Shown here: piece by piece, positions 23,508 to 31,058 of the stretch
How positions within the stretch are numbered: the stretch's first letter is position 1
How the letters are laid out: each line of letters begins with the position of its first letter
Source of the DNA: an uncultured Lachnospiraceae bacterium
GTDB taxonomy: Bacteria; Bacillota; Clostridia; Lachnospirales; Lachnospiraceae
Length of the DNA: 31,347 nt
Reading direction: 5' to 3'
Assembly: GCA_902803745.1 (NCBI GenBank)
Contig: CADCRB010000162.1
Span: forward strand, 1-31,347
The notes under the pieces: model-generated
Database searches by the model: none
Seen by the model: the letters and a program-made list of their open reading frames with translations, nothing else
Told to the model about the DNA's origin: nothing
Translations under genes and position numbers: made by a program

Positions 23508-23904
23508 CCTGTGATTCGGTTTCTTCCGTTGAATCCTCTGATACGGAGGGAGACATCTTGGCAAGCATTTCCTCTGCGGTCATGGATGTGTTCAAAGTAT
23601 ATGTCCCGGGCTCTGTCTTTCCGTGATAATCTGACAACAGTTCCTGCATATAAAACAGTTTTTCATCTCTGATCAATCCGTTGTCTTTGAGTATTTCTCC
23701 TATATCCCTAACAGAACTTCCCATCGGAATATTTACAACAACATCTATTCCTTCTCCCTCTGCCATCGGTGGTTCAGAATATATCCGGTAACCATAATCA
23801 TATGCCTTTATACATAATTGTTTTATCGCATAGATCACAAATACCACGATGATCGCTCTTATTATAAAATTGATTATTCCCGATATCAGACTGCTTATCT
23901 TCAT
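23500..23904 (-). CDS. Short MltG/YceG-like membrane protein without a catalytic domain
   Basis: The 134-residue product has one membrane helix (about 10-30) and an extracellular YceG/LysM-like fold. That fold includes VVVNIPMGSSVRDIGEILKD, then LIRDEKLFYMQELL and EPGTYTLNTSMTAEEMLAKM. This is the N-terminal and LysM-like part of endolytic transglycosylase MltG. The protein stops there, in a Ser/Glu tail, and lacks the 200-residue catalytic domain with its essential glutamate. The position just ahead of trmR is the same as full-length mltG (yrrL) in B. subtilis, so it is a shortened family member, not a random fragment. The start is ATG 23904 or a TTG at 23910; neither has a clear ribosome site. 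Confidence 0.8.
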   Translation of the reverse strand: MKISSLISGIINFIIRAIIVVFVIYAIKQLCIKAYDYGYRIYSEPPMAEGEGIDVVVNIPMGSSVRDIGEILKDNGLIRDEKLFYMQELLSDYHGKTEPGTYTLNTSMTAEEMLAKMSPSVSEDSTEETESQDG

Positions 23905-23906
23905 GA

Positions 23907-24242
23907 TCAAAAATCCATTTCATTCATTAATCTGTCAAACAAGGACTGCATCATATGAAAGAATGTCCACTCGGTCATCAGAAAATCATAAACCTCGGGA
24001 GTATCAAGTAATTCCGCATTCCTTTTTCTCAATTCCTCTACTCTGTCATAGATATCCTCGTGTTCCGGTGAATGCTGAAGAATATAATTCTCCCTTCTGA
24101 AACTTATTACCTGATCATAAAGCTCAGGCTTTCGTTTGAGTACATCTACCATATGGATATAGTCCTTGTACTCCTGGGTGTTCCTCACCATCTCCGAGAA
24201 CTCATCTACTCTTTTATTCAGATCAGCTTCTGTGTACAGCAT
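23907..24242 (-). CDS. YlbF/YmcA-family protein
   Basis: The small all-helical 111-residue protein belongs to the Com_YlbF family. In B. subtilis YlbF, YmcA and YaaT form a complex that directs RNase Y and affects competence, biofilm and sporulation. The visible features are an N-terminal helix with RVDEFSEMVRNTQEYKDYI, the PELYDQVISFRRENYILQ segment and the C-terminal LMTEWTFFHMMQSLFDRLM. The ATG shares a base with the RNase J stop (TGATG), so the two are translationally coupled. That makes an RNA-decay role plausible, but whether it works with RNase J or RNase Y is unknown. Confidence 0.85.
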   Translation of the reverse strand: MLYTEADLNKRVDEFSEMVRNTQEYKDYIHMVDVLKRKPELYDQVISFRRENYILQHSPEHEDIYDRVEELRKRNAELLDTPEVYDFLMTEWTFFHMMQSLFDRLMNEMDF

Positions 24243-25924
24243 CAGATCTCCATTATCACAGGCAATATCATAGGTCTCCTCTTAGTCCTCTGCCAGATAT
24301 AGCTCGACAGATTCTCCCTCATTGCCTGCTTTATCTTTCCCCAGTCATTTACATTACGTCCCTGAAGCTCTTCTATGGTACGCTCCAGCACTTCTGTCGC
24401 ATCTTCCATTAGCTCGTCAGCTTCCTTCACATATACAAATCCCCTTGAGATTATCTCAGGACCTGAAAGAACCTGATTCGTCCCTCTCTCCATGGATAAT
24501 GCGATCACTACTACTCCGTCTTCCGAAAGTCTCTGCCTGTCCCTAAGGACCACAGATCCTACATCGCCTACTCCCAGCCCATCTACATATACCGTATCAG
24601 TATGTATCCGTCCGGCTATCACCGGCTTGGATTCATCATCCGCTATCTCTAAAACATCGCCGGAATTTATCATCAGAATATGTTCGTTATCATATCCTAA
24701 TTCCTTTACGATCCTTGCCTGAGCATGTCTGTGTCTTATTTCTCCGTGCACGGGAAGCGCATACCTGGGCTTGACCAAGGAGTATATCAGCTTTATCTCT
24801 TCCCGACAGGCGTGTCCCGATACGTGAACATCCTGAAAAATGACTTCTGCCCCGTTTGCCTCCAGTTCATTGATCACCTTATCTACTGCTTTTTCATTTC
24901 CGGGTATGGGTGTCGATGAAAAAACAATTGTATCCGAAGGGCGTATCGTTACCTTTTTATGGATATTCTGCGCCATTCTTGACAGCGCTGCCATTGACTC
25001 ACCCTGTGACCCTGTGGTAATTATAACGGTCTTTTCATCCGGATAATTTTTCAGGTCATTCAGGTCTATAAGTGTATTTTCGGGGATCCTGATATAACCA
25101 AGATCCGCTGCAGTTTCTATGACATTTATCATAGATCGACCCTCAACTGCAACCTTACGTTCATATTTTCGTGATGTGTTTATGATCTGCTGTACCCGGT
25201 CAACATTTGAGGCAAACGTTGCTATTATAAGGCGGCTGTCCTGATGTTCTCCGAATATTTCATCAAAGATCCGTCCTATTGTCTTTTCAGACTTTGTAAA
25301 GCCCTCTCTCTCGGCGTTGGTAGAGTCGCACATAAGGGCAAGGACACCTTTTTTCCCTATCTCTCCAAAGCGCTGAAGATCTATGGCGTCTCCGTATACA
25401 GGAGTATAATCAACCTTAAAATCACCCGTATGTACAACAATTCCCGCAGGACTGTATATCGCAAGCGCCGCCGCATCTGCAATGGAGTGATTTGTTTTGA
25501 TGAACTCTATCCGAAACTGCCCCAGATTAATGGACTGCCCGTGGGAAATGACTTTTTTCTTTACTGTATTCTCCATGCCATGCTCTTCAAGCTTTTTCTC
25601 GATGAGCGCCATGGTAAGCTTTGTTGCATAGATCGGAGCGTTTACTTTTTGCAATACATAAGGAAGAGCACCAATATGGTCTTCATGTCCATGGGTAATA
25701 ACAAATCCCCTGACCCGGCTTATATTCTCCTCCAAGTAGGTAACATCCGGTATGCACAGATCCACCCCCAGCATATCATCCTCGGGAAATGCCAGACCGC
25801 AATCTACGACTACAATGGAATTCTCATATTCAAAGGCTGTGATATTCAGGCCGATCTGCTCTAAGCCACCCAGCGGAATTATCCTGAGCTTTGAATGAGG
25901 ATTTTCCTTATTCGGTTTTTTCAA
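24242..25924 (-). CDS. rnj: Ribonuclease J
   Basis: Metallo-beta-lactamase/beta-CASP ribonuclease with 5' exonuclease and endonuclease activity, central to mRNA decay and rRNA maturation. The 560-residue protein has the zinc motif HGHEDH (78-83), HTGDFKVD, LMCDSTNAEREG and the beta-CASP region IIATFASNVDRVQQI. It also has VHVSGHACREE, LPVHGEIRH and a C-terminal domain. Length matches RNase J1 (about 555). The start codon is TTG at 25924, with AAGGAG seven bases upstream, two bases after the DUF1292 gene. The downstream ylbF gene is coupled to it. Confidence 0.96.
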   Translation of the reverse strand: MKKPNKENPHSKLRIIPLGGLEQIGLNITAFEYENSIVVVDCGLAFPEDDMLGVDLCIPDVTYLEENISRVRGFVITHGHEDHIGALPYVLQKVNAPIYATKLTMALIEKKLEEHGMENTVKKKVISHGQSINLGQFRIEFIKTNHSIADAAALAIYSPAGIVVHTGDFKVDYTPVYGDAIDLQRFGEIGKKGVLALMCDSTNAEREGFTKSEKTIGRIFDEIFGEHQDSRLIIATFASNVDRVQQIINTSRKYERKVAVEGRSMINVIETAADLGYIRIPENTLIDLNDLKNYPDEKTVIITTGSQGESMAALSRMAQNIHKKVTIRPSDTIVFSSTPIPGNEKAVDKVINELEANGAEVIFQDVHVSGHACREEIKLIYSLVKPRYALPVHGEIRHRHAQARIVKELGYDNEHILMINSGDVLEIADDESKPVIAGRIHTDTVYVDGLGVGDVGSVVLRDRQRLSEDGVVVIALSMERGTNQVLSGPEIISRGFVYVKEADELMEDATEVLERTIEELQGRNVNDWGKIKQAMRENLSSYIWQRTKRRPMILPVIMEI

Positions 25925-25926
25925 AC

Positions 25927-26199
25927 TTATACTCCTTCGTCTTGTTTATCAAGAACGATATCCGCTTCGTTCAAAAGCTGGTCGAAAACAGCTGCCACAG
26001 CATCAAATTCACTGTCTGTAAGCTTGTCTGTATATGCCGCGGTTTCTTCGTCTTCCTCAGATATCATTTCTTTTAATATATATGCTTTATCTTCCTCGTC
26101 AGCCACAAGAAGATAAGTATTTCCGCCAAGGGTGGTCGTTTCTATAACCTCATACCGGGCGGTATTCTTTTCTTCATCCGTAAATTCTATAGTCGTCAT
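25927..26199 (-). CDS. DUF1292 protein (YrzB-like)
   Basis: The small acidic 90-residue protein has no known function. It follows the family pattern: IEFTDEEKNTARYEVIETTTLGGNTYLLVADEEDKAYILKE as a beta-rich core, then an acidic tail. The gene overlaps the ruvX stop by four bases. In B. subtilis the homologue yrzB is also next to ruvX (yrrK), so the arrangement is old. RNase J follows two bases later, which is not the B. subtilis order. Confidence 0.9.
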   Translation of the reverse strand: MTTIEFTDEEKNTARYEVIETTTLGGNTYLLVADEEDKAYILKEMISEEDEETAAYTDKLTDSEFDAVAAVFDQLLNEADIVLDKQDEGV

Positions 26200-26627
26200 T
26201 TGTCAAAATGCTGGTTCAGATAATCAGTAAGAATGATGGCGGCAGCCACCGCATCTATCCTGTCCTTATGTTTTTCTTTCCTGATCCCGTTCATCGACAT
26301 TATTTCAGAAGCCTCGACGGAAGTAAGCCGCTCATCCTGCATAATAACCTCTATGCCGTTTCGTCTCGAAAGCTCATTTGCAAATTCCCTTGCCCTGACT
26401 GCTCTCTCCCCTTCGCTTCCATCCATGTTAACGGGAAGACCTACCACTGCTGTATCTATATCATATTCAGCAATGATCTCGTTCAGCCTTCTATAGGTGC
26501 TCCGAAGATGGTTCTCCTTTTCACGATGAATGGTCTCAAGACTTATCGCCGTAAGATTCAGTCCGTCAGTTACTGCCACTCCGACCGTCTTGGAGCCGTA
26601 ATCCAGTCCGATGATCCTGCCCCTCAT
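26196..26627 (-). CDS. ruvX: Holliday junction resolvase RuvX / pre-16S rRNA nuclease YqgF
   Basis: RNase H-fold nuclease linked to 16S rRNA 5' end processing and Holliday junction resolution. The 143-residue protein begins RGRIIGLDYGSKTVGVAVTD with the first catalytic aspartate. It has VVGLPVNMDGSEG and QDERLTSVEA with the catalytic Asp/Glu, and ends with DRIDAVAAAIILTDYL containing the last aspartates. I chose the ATG at 26627: it lies two bases after the ireB stop and gives the family's usual length; an in-frame ATG at 26657 would overlap ireB by 28 bases. Confidence 0.95.
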   Translation of the reverse strand: MRGRIIGLDYGSKTVGVAVTDGLNLTAISLETIHREKENHLRSTYRRLNEIIAEYDIDTAVVGLPVNMDGSEGERAVRAREFANELSRRNGIEVIMQDERLTSVEASEIMSMNGIRKEKHKDRIDAVAAAIILTDYLNQHFDK

Positions 26628-26629
26628 TC

Positions 26630-26911
26630 TCAGCCGATCCGGTCGCTCTCGCTCCATTTCTTATTCTTGATATAGTCTGTAAGGAGCTCCTCTACCAGCT
26701 CATCACGCTCCACTTTCATAATAAGACTTCTGGCATTATTATGGCTTGTGATATAAGTCGGATCTCCGGACATGATATATCCTACTATCTGATTGACGGG
26801 ATTGTATCCCTTTTCGGTAAGGGCTTCATAAACAGCCTGCAGTACTACCCTTACGCCGGTCTCCGGCTCTGTTTCAACCTTAAAAAACTGTGTGCTTCCT
26901 ATGTCCATCAT
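26630..26911 (-). CDS. ireB: IreB family regulatory phosphoprotein (DUF965)
   Basis: Small cytoplasmic substrate of the PASTA-type Ser/Thr kinase (IreK/PrkC) that, in Enterococcus, affects cephalosporin resistance and envelope homeostasis. The 93-residue protein contains AVYEALTEKGYNPVNQIVGYIMSGDPTYITSHNNARSLI, the family core. Family members are phosphorylated at N-terminal threonines; the equivalent segment here reads IGSTQFFKVETE. The ATG follows GGAG at eight bases, and a promoter lies 40-70 bases upstream. It heads the long minus-strand gene string. The usual upstream neighbour alaS is replaced by a sugar transporter. Confidence 0.93.
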   Translation of the reverse strand: MMDIGSTQFFKVETEPETGVRVVLQAVYEALTEKGYNPVNQIVGYIMSGDPTYITSHNNARSLIMKVERDELVEELLTDYIKNKKWSESDRIG

Positions 26912-26950
26912 ATCTATTCTCCATTCCTGTACAAATACATAGTCTTTTTG

Positions 26951-26979
26951 ATTTTACCCTATATATTGATAATAATCAA
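26951..26979 (-). promoter_or_regulatory. Promoter for the ireB operon
   Basis: On the minus strand -35 TTGATT (26979-26974) and -10 TAAAAT (26956-26951) are 17 bases apart. Transcription would start near 26944, giving a leader of about 33 bases to the ireB ATG. It begins directly after the terminator stem of the sugar transporter operon. No other convincing promoter was seen until 10150. Confidence 0.65.
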
Positions 26980-26980
26980 A

Positions 26981-27011
26981 CGGACCGCACAATCTTTCGT
27001 TGTGCGGTCCG
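26981..27011 (-). terminator. Terminator of the sugar transporter operon
   Basis: CGGACCGCACAA (26981-26992) pairs perfectly with TTGTGCGGTCCG (27000-27011), a 12-bp stem with a 7-base loop. On the minus strand it is followed by TTTGATTATT, a broken T-tract. It lies 28 bases after the permease stop at 27040. Confidence 0.8.
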
Positions 27012-27039
27012 GATTTTCTATTGTCTGATTATGATATTA

Positions 27040-28215
27040 TTACTTGCTGCTCTTTTTGTCTGCAAGTATGTCAAATACTACGGCTGCCAGAAGAACTCCG
27101 CCCTTGACTACCTTTTGCCAGTTAGCATCAACACCCATAAGAGACATTCCGAGATTGATTACACCGATCAGCGTTGCACCGATGACCATTCCAAAAATAT
27201 TACCGGCTCCGCCGTATGCAGATACACCGCCGACTACGCAGGCAGCGATCGCATCCATCTCGAAGTTGGTTCCGGCCTGTGCGTTTGCAGCCTGGAATCT
27301 CGCTGTAACTATAAGTGTAGTGATAGCCGTTATCACTGCCATGTTGAGATATGCGAAGAACATGATCTTCCTTGTATCCACACCGGAAAGCCTTGTAGCT
27401 TCGCGGTTACCGCCTATGGTATAGAAGTATCTGCCTATTACGGTTCTCGCGGTAATAAAATTATATATCAGCAGGATAACTACAACCCATACGAGCACGG
27501 TCGGTATGCCACCGGCATGTGCAAGCTTATATGCAAATAGCATTATTGCCGCCACAGAAAGAATGCATCTTACAAGAAGAGCTACTAACGATTCAGCCTC
27601 ATAGCCCTTCTTTATCTTATTTGCTCTTTCTGAAAAGGAGGTTACGACTACTATAACACAGGCTAAGACTCCAACCACCAGGCATACTACATTTGTCTGA
27701 TTCACAGGGGTTGAAAAAATCTTACCGGAAAATACTGCAAGGAAGCCTTTCTGCGCTGCAAGAGAAATACTTCCGGTACTGCTGTTTGCACTAAGTAAGG
27801 CAGTACCCCATCCTCTAAATGCGAGGTAACCCGCAAGCGTTGCTATCCACGGGGGAATATCAACATAAGCTATAAGGTAACCGAGCACTACACCGTATAC
27901 TACACCTATCAAAAGCATAAGTATGACCGATACAGCAGGATTGATCTGCTTTATCATCATCATAATACCGCCTACTGCACCTAAAAAACACACGAAGGAT
28001 CCGCAGGAAAGATCGATGTTTCCTCCTGTCAGCATACACATCAGCATACCTGTAGCCAGGATGTAGACGTAGGCATTCTGTGTTATCAGAGCGTTAAAGT
28101 TCATAGCTTGGAACATCTGTCCGCTTGTCATCACTGTGAAAAAGATATAGACCAGGACAAGGACTATGAGCATTGCATTTTTCTTTAAGACACTTACTGC
28201 TTTATTCTTGTTCAT
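27040..28215 (-). CDS. mmsB: Sugar ABC transporter permease (second of a tandem pair, MmsB-like)
   Basis: Membrane subunit of a CUT2-class monosaccharide importer, 391 residues with about ten helices. Characteristic BPD_transp_2 stretches are LMCMLTGGNIDLSCGSFVCFLGA, YVDIPPWIATLAGYLAFRG and the EAA-like coupling loop GGNREATRLSGVDTRKI. FEMDAIAACVVGGVSAYGGAGNIFG follows. The ATG at 28215 has GGGAGGAGGAG in front; a longer in-frame start lacks this. It ends the operon at the terminator near 27000. It is a close paralogue of the upstream permease, and the pair may form a heterodimer. Confidence 0.93.
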   Translation of the reverse strand: MNKNKAVSVLKKNAMLIVLVLVYIFFTVMTSGQMFQAMNFNALITQNAYVYILATGMLMCMLTGGNIDLSCGSFVCFLGAVGGIMMMIKQINPAVSVILMLLIGVVYGVVLGYLIAYVDIPPWIATLAGYLAFRGWGTALLSANSSTGSISLAAQKGFLAVFSGKIFSTPVNQTNVVCLVVGVLACVIVVVTSFSERANKIKKGYEAESLVALLVRCILSVAAIMLFAYKLAHAGGIPTVLVWVVVILLIYNFITARTVIGRYFYTIGGNREATRLSGVDTRKIMFFAYLNMAVITAITTLIVTARFQAANAQAGTNFEMDAIAACVVGGVSAYGGAGNIFGMVIGATLIGVINLGMSLMGVDANWQKVVKGGVLLAAVVFDILADKKSSK

Positions 28216-28228
28216 GACTCCTCCTCCC

Positions 28229-29395
28229 TTACTTCTTCTTTTTACTTGATACGACATCAAAGATTATAGCCGCCAAAACAACCAGTCCCTTGACAACCTT
28301 CTGATAGTTTGCGTCCACACCCATGATGCTCATTCCCATGTTTATGACACCCATAAGCAAAGCACCGATGACAATACCAAATATATTACCTTCGCCGCCG
28401 TACGCAGAAGCTCCGCCTATAAAGCAGGCTGCTATAGCATCCATTTCATATCCCTGTCCAAATGTAGGCTGAGCCTGCGTGAGTCTTGCAGTATTGAGTA
28501 TTCCGGCAAGGCCTGCCATCAGTCCCATATTTACATATGCAAAGAAATATACCTTTCTCGGATCGACACCGGAAAGCTGTGTTGCTTTTTCGTTTCCACC
28601 GACTGCATACAGATAACGTCCCATCGTTGTATTAGATGTGATATATGCATATGCCAAAAGTACCAAACCAATCCATATGAGGGATGTAGGTATGCCCTTA
28701 TATCTCGAAAGTCTGTCAAAGAACCATATTACAGCCGCGCCTATGATGATCATCTTTGCTACGACAGGGCCAAATGATCCTACATCATATCCTGCCTTAA
28801 TGGCACTTGCTCTTCCTTTTATCACAAACGCAATATAGACAAGCACAAGCACTATTCCCAAAACAAGGCAGGTGAGGTTATAGCCCTGGCCTCCGAAAAG
28901 ATCGGGTACATAGCAATCAGCACCGCCACCGAAAATGAACAGGAACAGCTCATTTCTGATACCTACCGCATATCCCTGAAGTACAACGTTCGACAATCCT
29001 CTGAATGCATACATACCTGCAAGTGTTGCGATGAAGGGCGGTACCTTCAGATATGCTATCCAAAATCTCTGCCAGGCTCCCACCAGAAGGCCTCCGATCA
29101 ACATGGCTACAACAGCAAACACCATATTGAGATCATTATCCATCATCACAGCTCCGATACCGCCGACAAAGCAGACCACTGATCCTACTGCAAGGTCTAT
29201 ATTACCACCGGTCAGTATACAGAGCAGCATGCCCGCTGCCAGCACGAACACATACGCATTCTGAGAGATCAGGTTGTTAACGTTCTGAGGCAGAAGCATC
29301 TTTCCGCCTGTCGTAGCCTGAAAGATGCATATCACTGCTATGAGGGCAAATACCATAAAATATTTTTTTAAGACATCTCTAATATTTATACTCAT
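28229..29395 (-). CDS. mmsB: Sugar ABC transporter permease (first of a tandem pair, MmsB-like)
   Basis: The 388-residue permease is homologous along its whole length to the next gene. Shared stretches are LLCILTGGNIDLAVGSVVCFVGG, YLKVPPFIATLAGMYAFRGL, GGNEKATQLSGVDPRKVYFFAYVNM, YEMDAIAACFIGGASAYGGEGNIFG and VINMGMSIMGVDANYQKVVKG. Ten or so helices are expected. The ATG at 29395 lies one base after the ATPase stop and follows GGAAGGGG. Length near 390-400 is typical of the MmsB branch, longer than RbsC (about 320). Confidence 0.93.
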   Translation of the reverse strand: MSINIRDVLKKYFMVFALIAVICIFQATTGGKMLLPQNVNNLISQNAYVFVLAAGMLLCILTGGNIDLAVGSVVCFVGGIGAVMMDNDLNMVFAVVAMLIGGLLVGAWQRFWIAYLKVPPFIATLAGMYAFRGLSNVVLQGYAVGIRNELFLFIFGGGADCYVPDLFGGQGYNLTCLVLGIVLVLVYIAFVIKGRASAIKAGYDVGSFGPVVAKMIIIGAAVIWFFDRLSRYKGIPTSLIWIGLVLLAYAYITSNTTMGRYLYAVGGNEKATQLSGVDPRKVYFFAYVNMGLMAGLAGILNTARLTQAQPTFGQGYEMDAIAACFIGGASAYGGEGNIFGIVIGALLMGVINMGMSIMGVDANYQKVVKGLVVLAAIIFDVVSSKKKK

Positions 29396-29396
29396 G

Positions 29397-30935
29397 TCAT
29401 TCACCCCTTCCCGCCTGTACAATGTTGGCCATAATGCGCTCCTGGGATGCTTCCTCCGCATTAAGCTCTCCTACGAACTTTCCTTCGTTCATTATGTATA
29501 TCCTGTCGCTCATTCCAAGAATCTCCGGAAGTTCGGACGATATCATCACCACAGACTTACCTGCCTTCGCCAGATCATTGATTATGCAATAGATTTCATA
29601 CTTGGCTCCGACATCTATACCTCTTGTAGGCTCGTCAAGGATGAGTATATCCGGATCAGTAAACATCCATTTTGCAAGGAGCACTTTCTGCTGGTTTCCG
29701 CCGGAAAGGTTTCCGACATTCTGCTCTACAGAAGGTGTCTTTGTATTAAGCTTAGCCCTGTACTCATCTGCTACCTGATATTCTTTATCTTTATCTATTA
29801 TTCCTTTGTCACTTACTCCCTTCATATTGGCAAGTGAGGTATTGACCCTTATAGGATTTGTGAGTACCAGGCCGTTTCCTTTTCTGTCCTCTGTAACATA
29901 GGCAAGCTTTGCTTCGATAGCTGCCTTTGCATCCTTAAGATCTACTTCCTGGCCGTTGATCTTTAAGGTTCCGGAAATTCCCGAACCATATGATTTTCCG
30001 AATATACTCATAGCGAGCTCTGTTCGTCCGGCTCCCATCAGACCGTAAATTCCGACAACCTCACCCTTTCTGACATTCAGGTTAACGTTGTCCACGACCT
30101 TTCTTTCTGTATAAAGCGGATGATGGACTGTCCAGTCCTTCACCTCCATATTTATATCGCCAAGCTCGACTCCCTCTCTCTTCGGGAAGCGGTTTGTAAG
30201 CTCACGGCCGACCATTCCGCGTATGATACGGTCTTCGTTTATTTCCATGGCATGGCAATCCATGGTCTCTACCGTAGATCCGTCGCGGATAACAGTTATC
30301 TTGTCCGCAACATATACAACCTCGTTAAGCTTATGGCTTATTATTATCATTGTCATGCCCTGCTTCTTGAATTCAAGCATGAGATCAAGAAGTGCCCTTG
30401 AATCTGTTTCGTTCAAAGACGAAGTGGGCTCATCCAGGATCAGCAGTTTTGCATGCTTTGCAAGTGCTTTCGCTATCTCGACCAGCTGCTGCTTACCTGT
30501 ACCTATATCCTTAATCAGCACTCTTGAAGATTCGGTCAAGCCGACCATCTTAAGGTACTTATCTGCCTCACCGTATGTTTCGTTCCAGTTGATGGCATTC
30601 TTCTTTCCTCTTTCGTTTCCGAGGAACATGTTTTCACCAATGGACATCTGCGGTACGAGAGCCAGCTCCTGATGTATGATTACGATCCCTTTTTGTTCGG
30701 AATCCTTTATAGTCTGAAACTTACATACCTCTCCGTTATATACTATATCTCCCTCGTAGGTCCCATAGGGGTAGATACCGCTCAACACATTCATAAGCGT
30801 CGATTTTCCCGCCCCGTTTTCACCGACCAGAGCATGAATCTCTCCTTCCTCGACCGAAAGGTTAACGTTATCCAAAGCCTTTACGCCGGGGAAGATCTTT
30901 GTAATATGATCCATTCTCAGCAATTCTTTTGCCAA
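29397..30935 (-). CDS. mmsA: Sugar ABC transporter ATP-binding protein (MmsA/GguA-like)
   Basis: Tandem ATPase that powers monosaccharide import, 512 residues. The first half has Walker A GENGAGKST (38-46), Q-loop IHQELALVPQ, a degenerate signature IGTGKQQLVEIAKAL and Walker B LLILDEPTSSL. The second half has MGAGRTEL in place of a full Walker A (normal for this family), AYVTEDRKGNGL, the full signature LSGGNQQKVLLAKW and DILILDEPTRGIDVG. The start is TTG at 30935 with GAGAGGAGG eight bases upstream; the next ATG is codon 8 and lacks a ribosome site. The substrate is probably xylose, arabinose or glucose/galactose, unproven. Confidence 0.94.
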   Translation of the reverse strand: MAKELLRMDHITKIFPGVKALDNVNLSVEEGEIHALVGENGAGKSTLMNVLSGIYPYGTYEGDIVYNGEVCKFQTIKDSEQKGIVIIHQELALVPQMSIGENMFLGNERGKKNAINWNETYGEADKYLKMVGLTESSRVLIKDIGTGKQQLVEIAKALAKHAKLLILDEPTSSLNETDSRALLDLMLEFKKQGMTMIIISHKLNEVVYVADKITVIRDGSTVETMDCHAMEINEDRIIRGMVGRELTNRFPKREGVELGDINMEVKDWTVHHPLYTERKVVDNVNLNVRKGEVVGIYGLMGAGRTELAMSIFGKSYGSGISGTLKINGQEVDLKDAKAAIEAKLAYVTEDRKGNGLVLTNPIRVNTSLANMKGVSDKGIIDKDKEYQVADEYRAKLNTKTPSVEQNVGNLSGGNQQKVLLAKWMFTDPDILILDEPTRGIDVGAKYEIYCIINDLAKAGKSVVMISSELPEILGMSDRIYIMNEGKFVGELNAEEASQERIMANIVQAGRGE

Positions 30936-30997
30936 AGCCGTTCCCTCCTCTCAATACCTTTTCCGCAAATCCTGTTATCTGATTCTTATCATAGTAA

Positions 30998-31026
30998 ATT
31001 TGGGGCGGGCATTGCCCGCCCCAAAT
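30998..31026 (-). other. Very stable intercistronic hairpin
   Basis: ATTTGGGGCGGGC (30998-31010) pairs perfectly with GCCCGCCCCAAAT (31014-31026), a 13-bp stem with a 3-base loop. It lies between the binding-protein stop (31059) and the ATPase start (30935). On the minus strand only TTTACT follows, so it is a leaky terminator at most. Such hairpins commonly keep the binding-protein message more abundant than the rest of the operon. Confidence 0.75.
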
Positions 31027-31058
31027 CTTCTTTAGCTAAAATTTGAGAGTGTCCTCAA

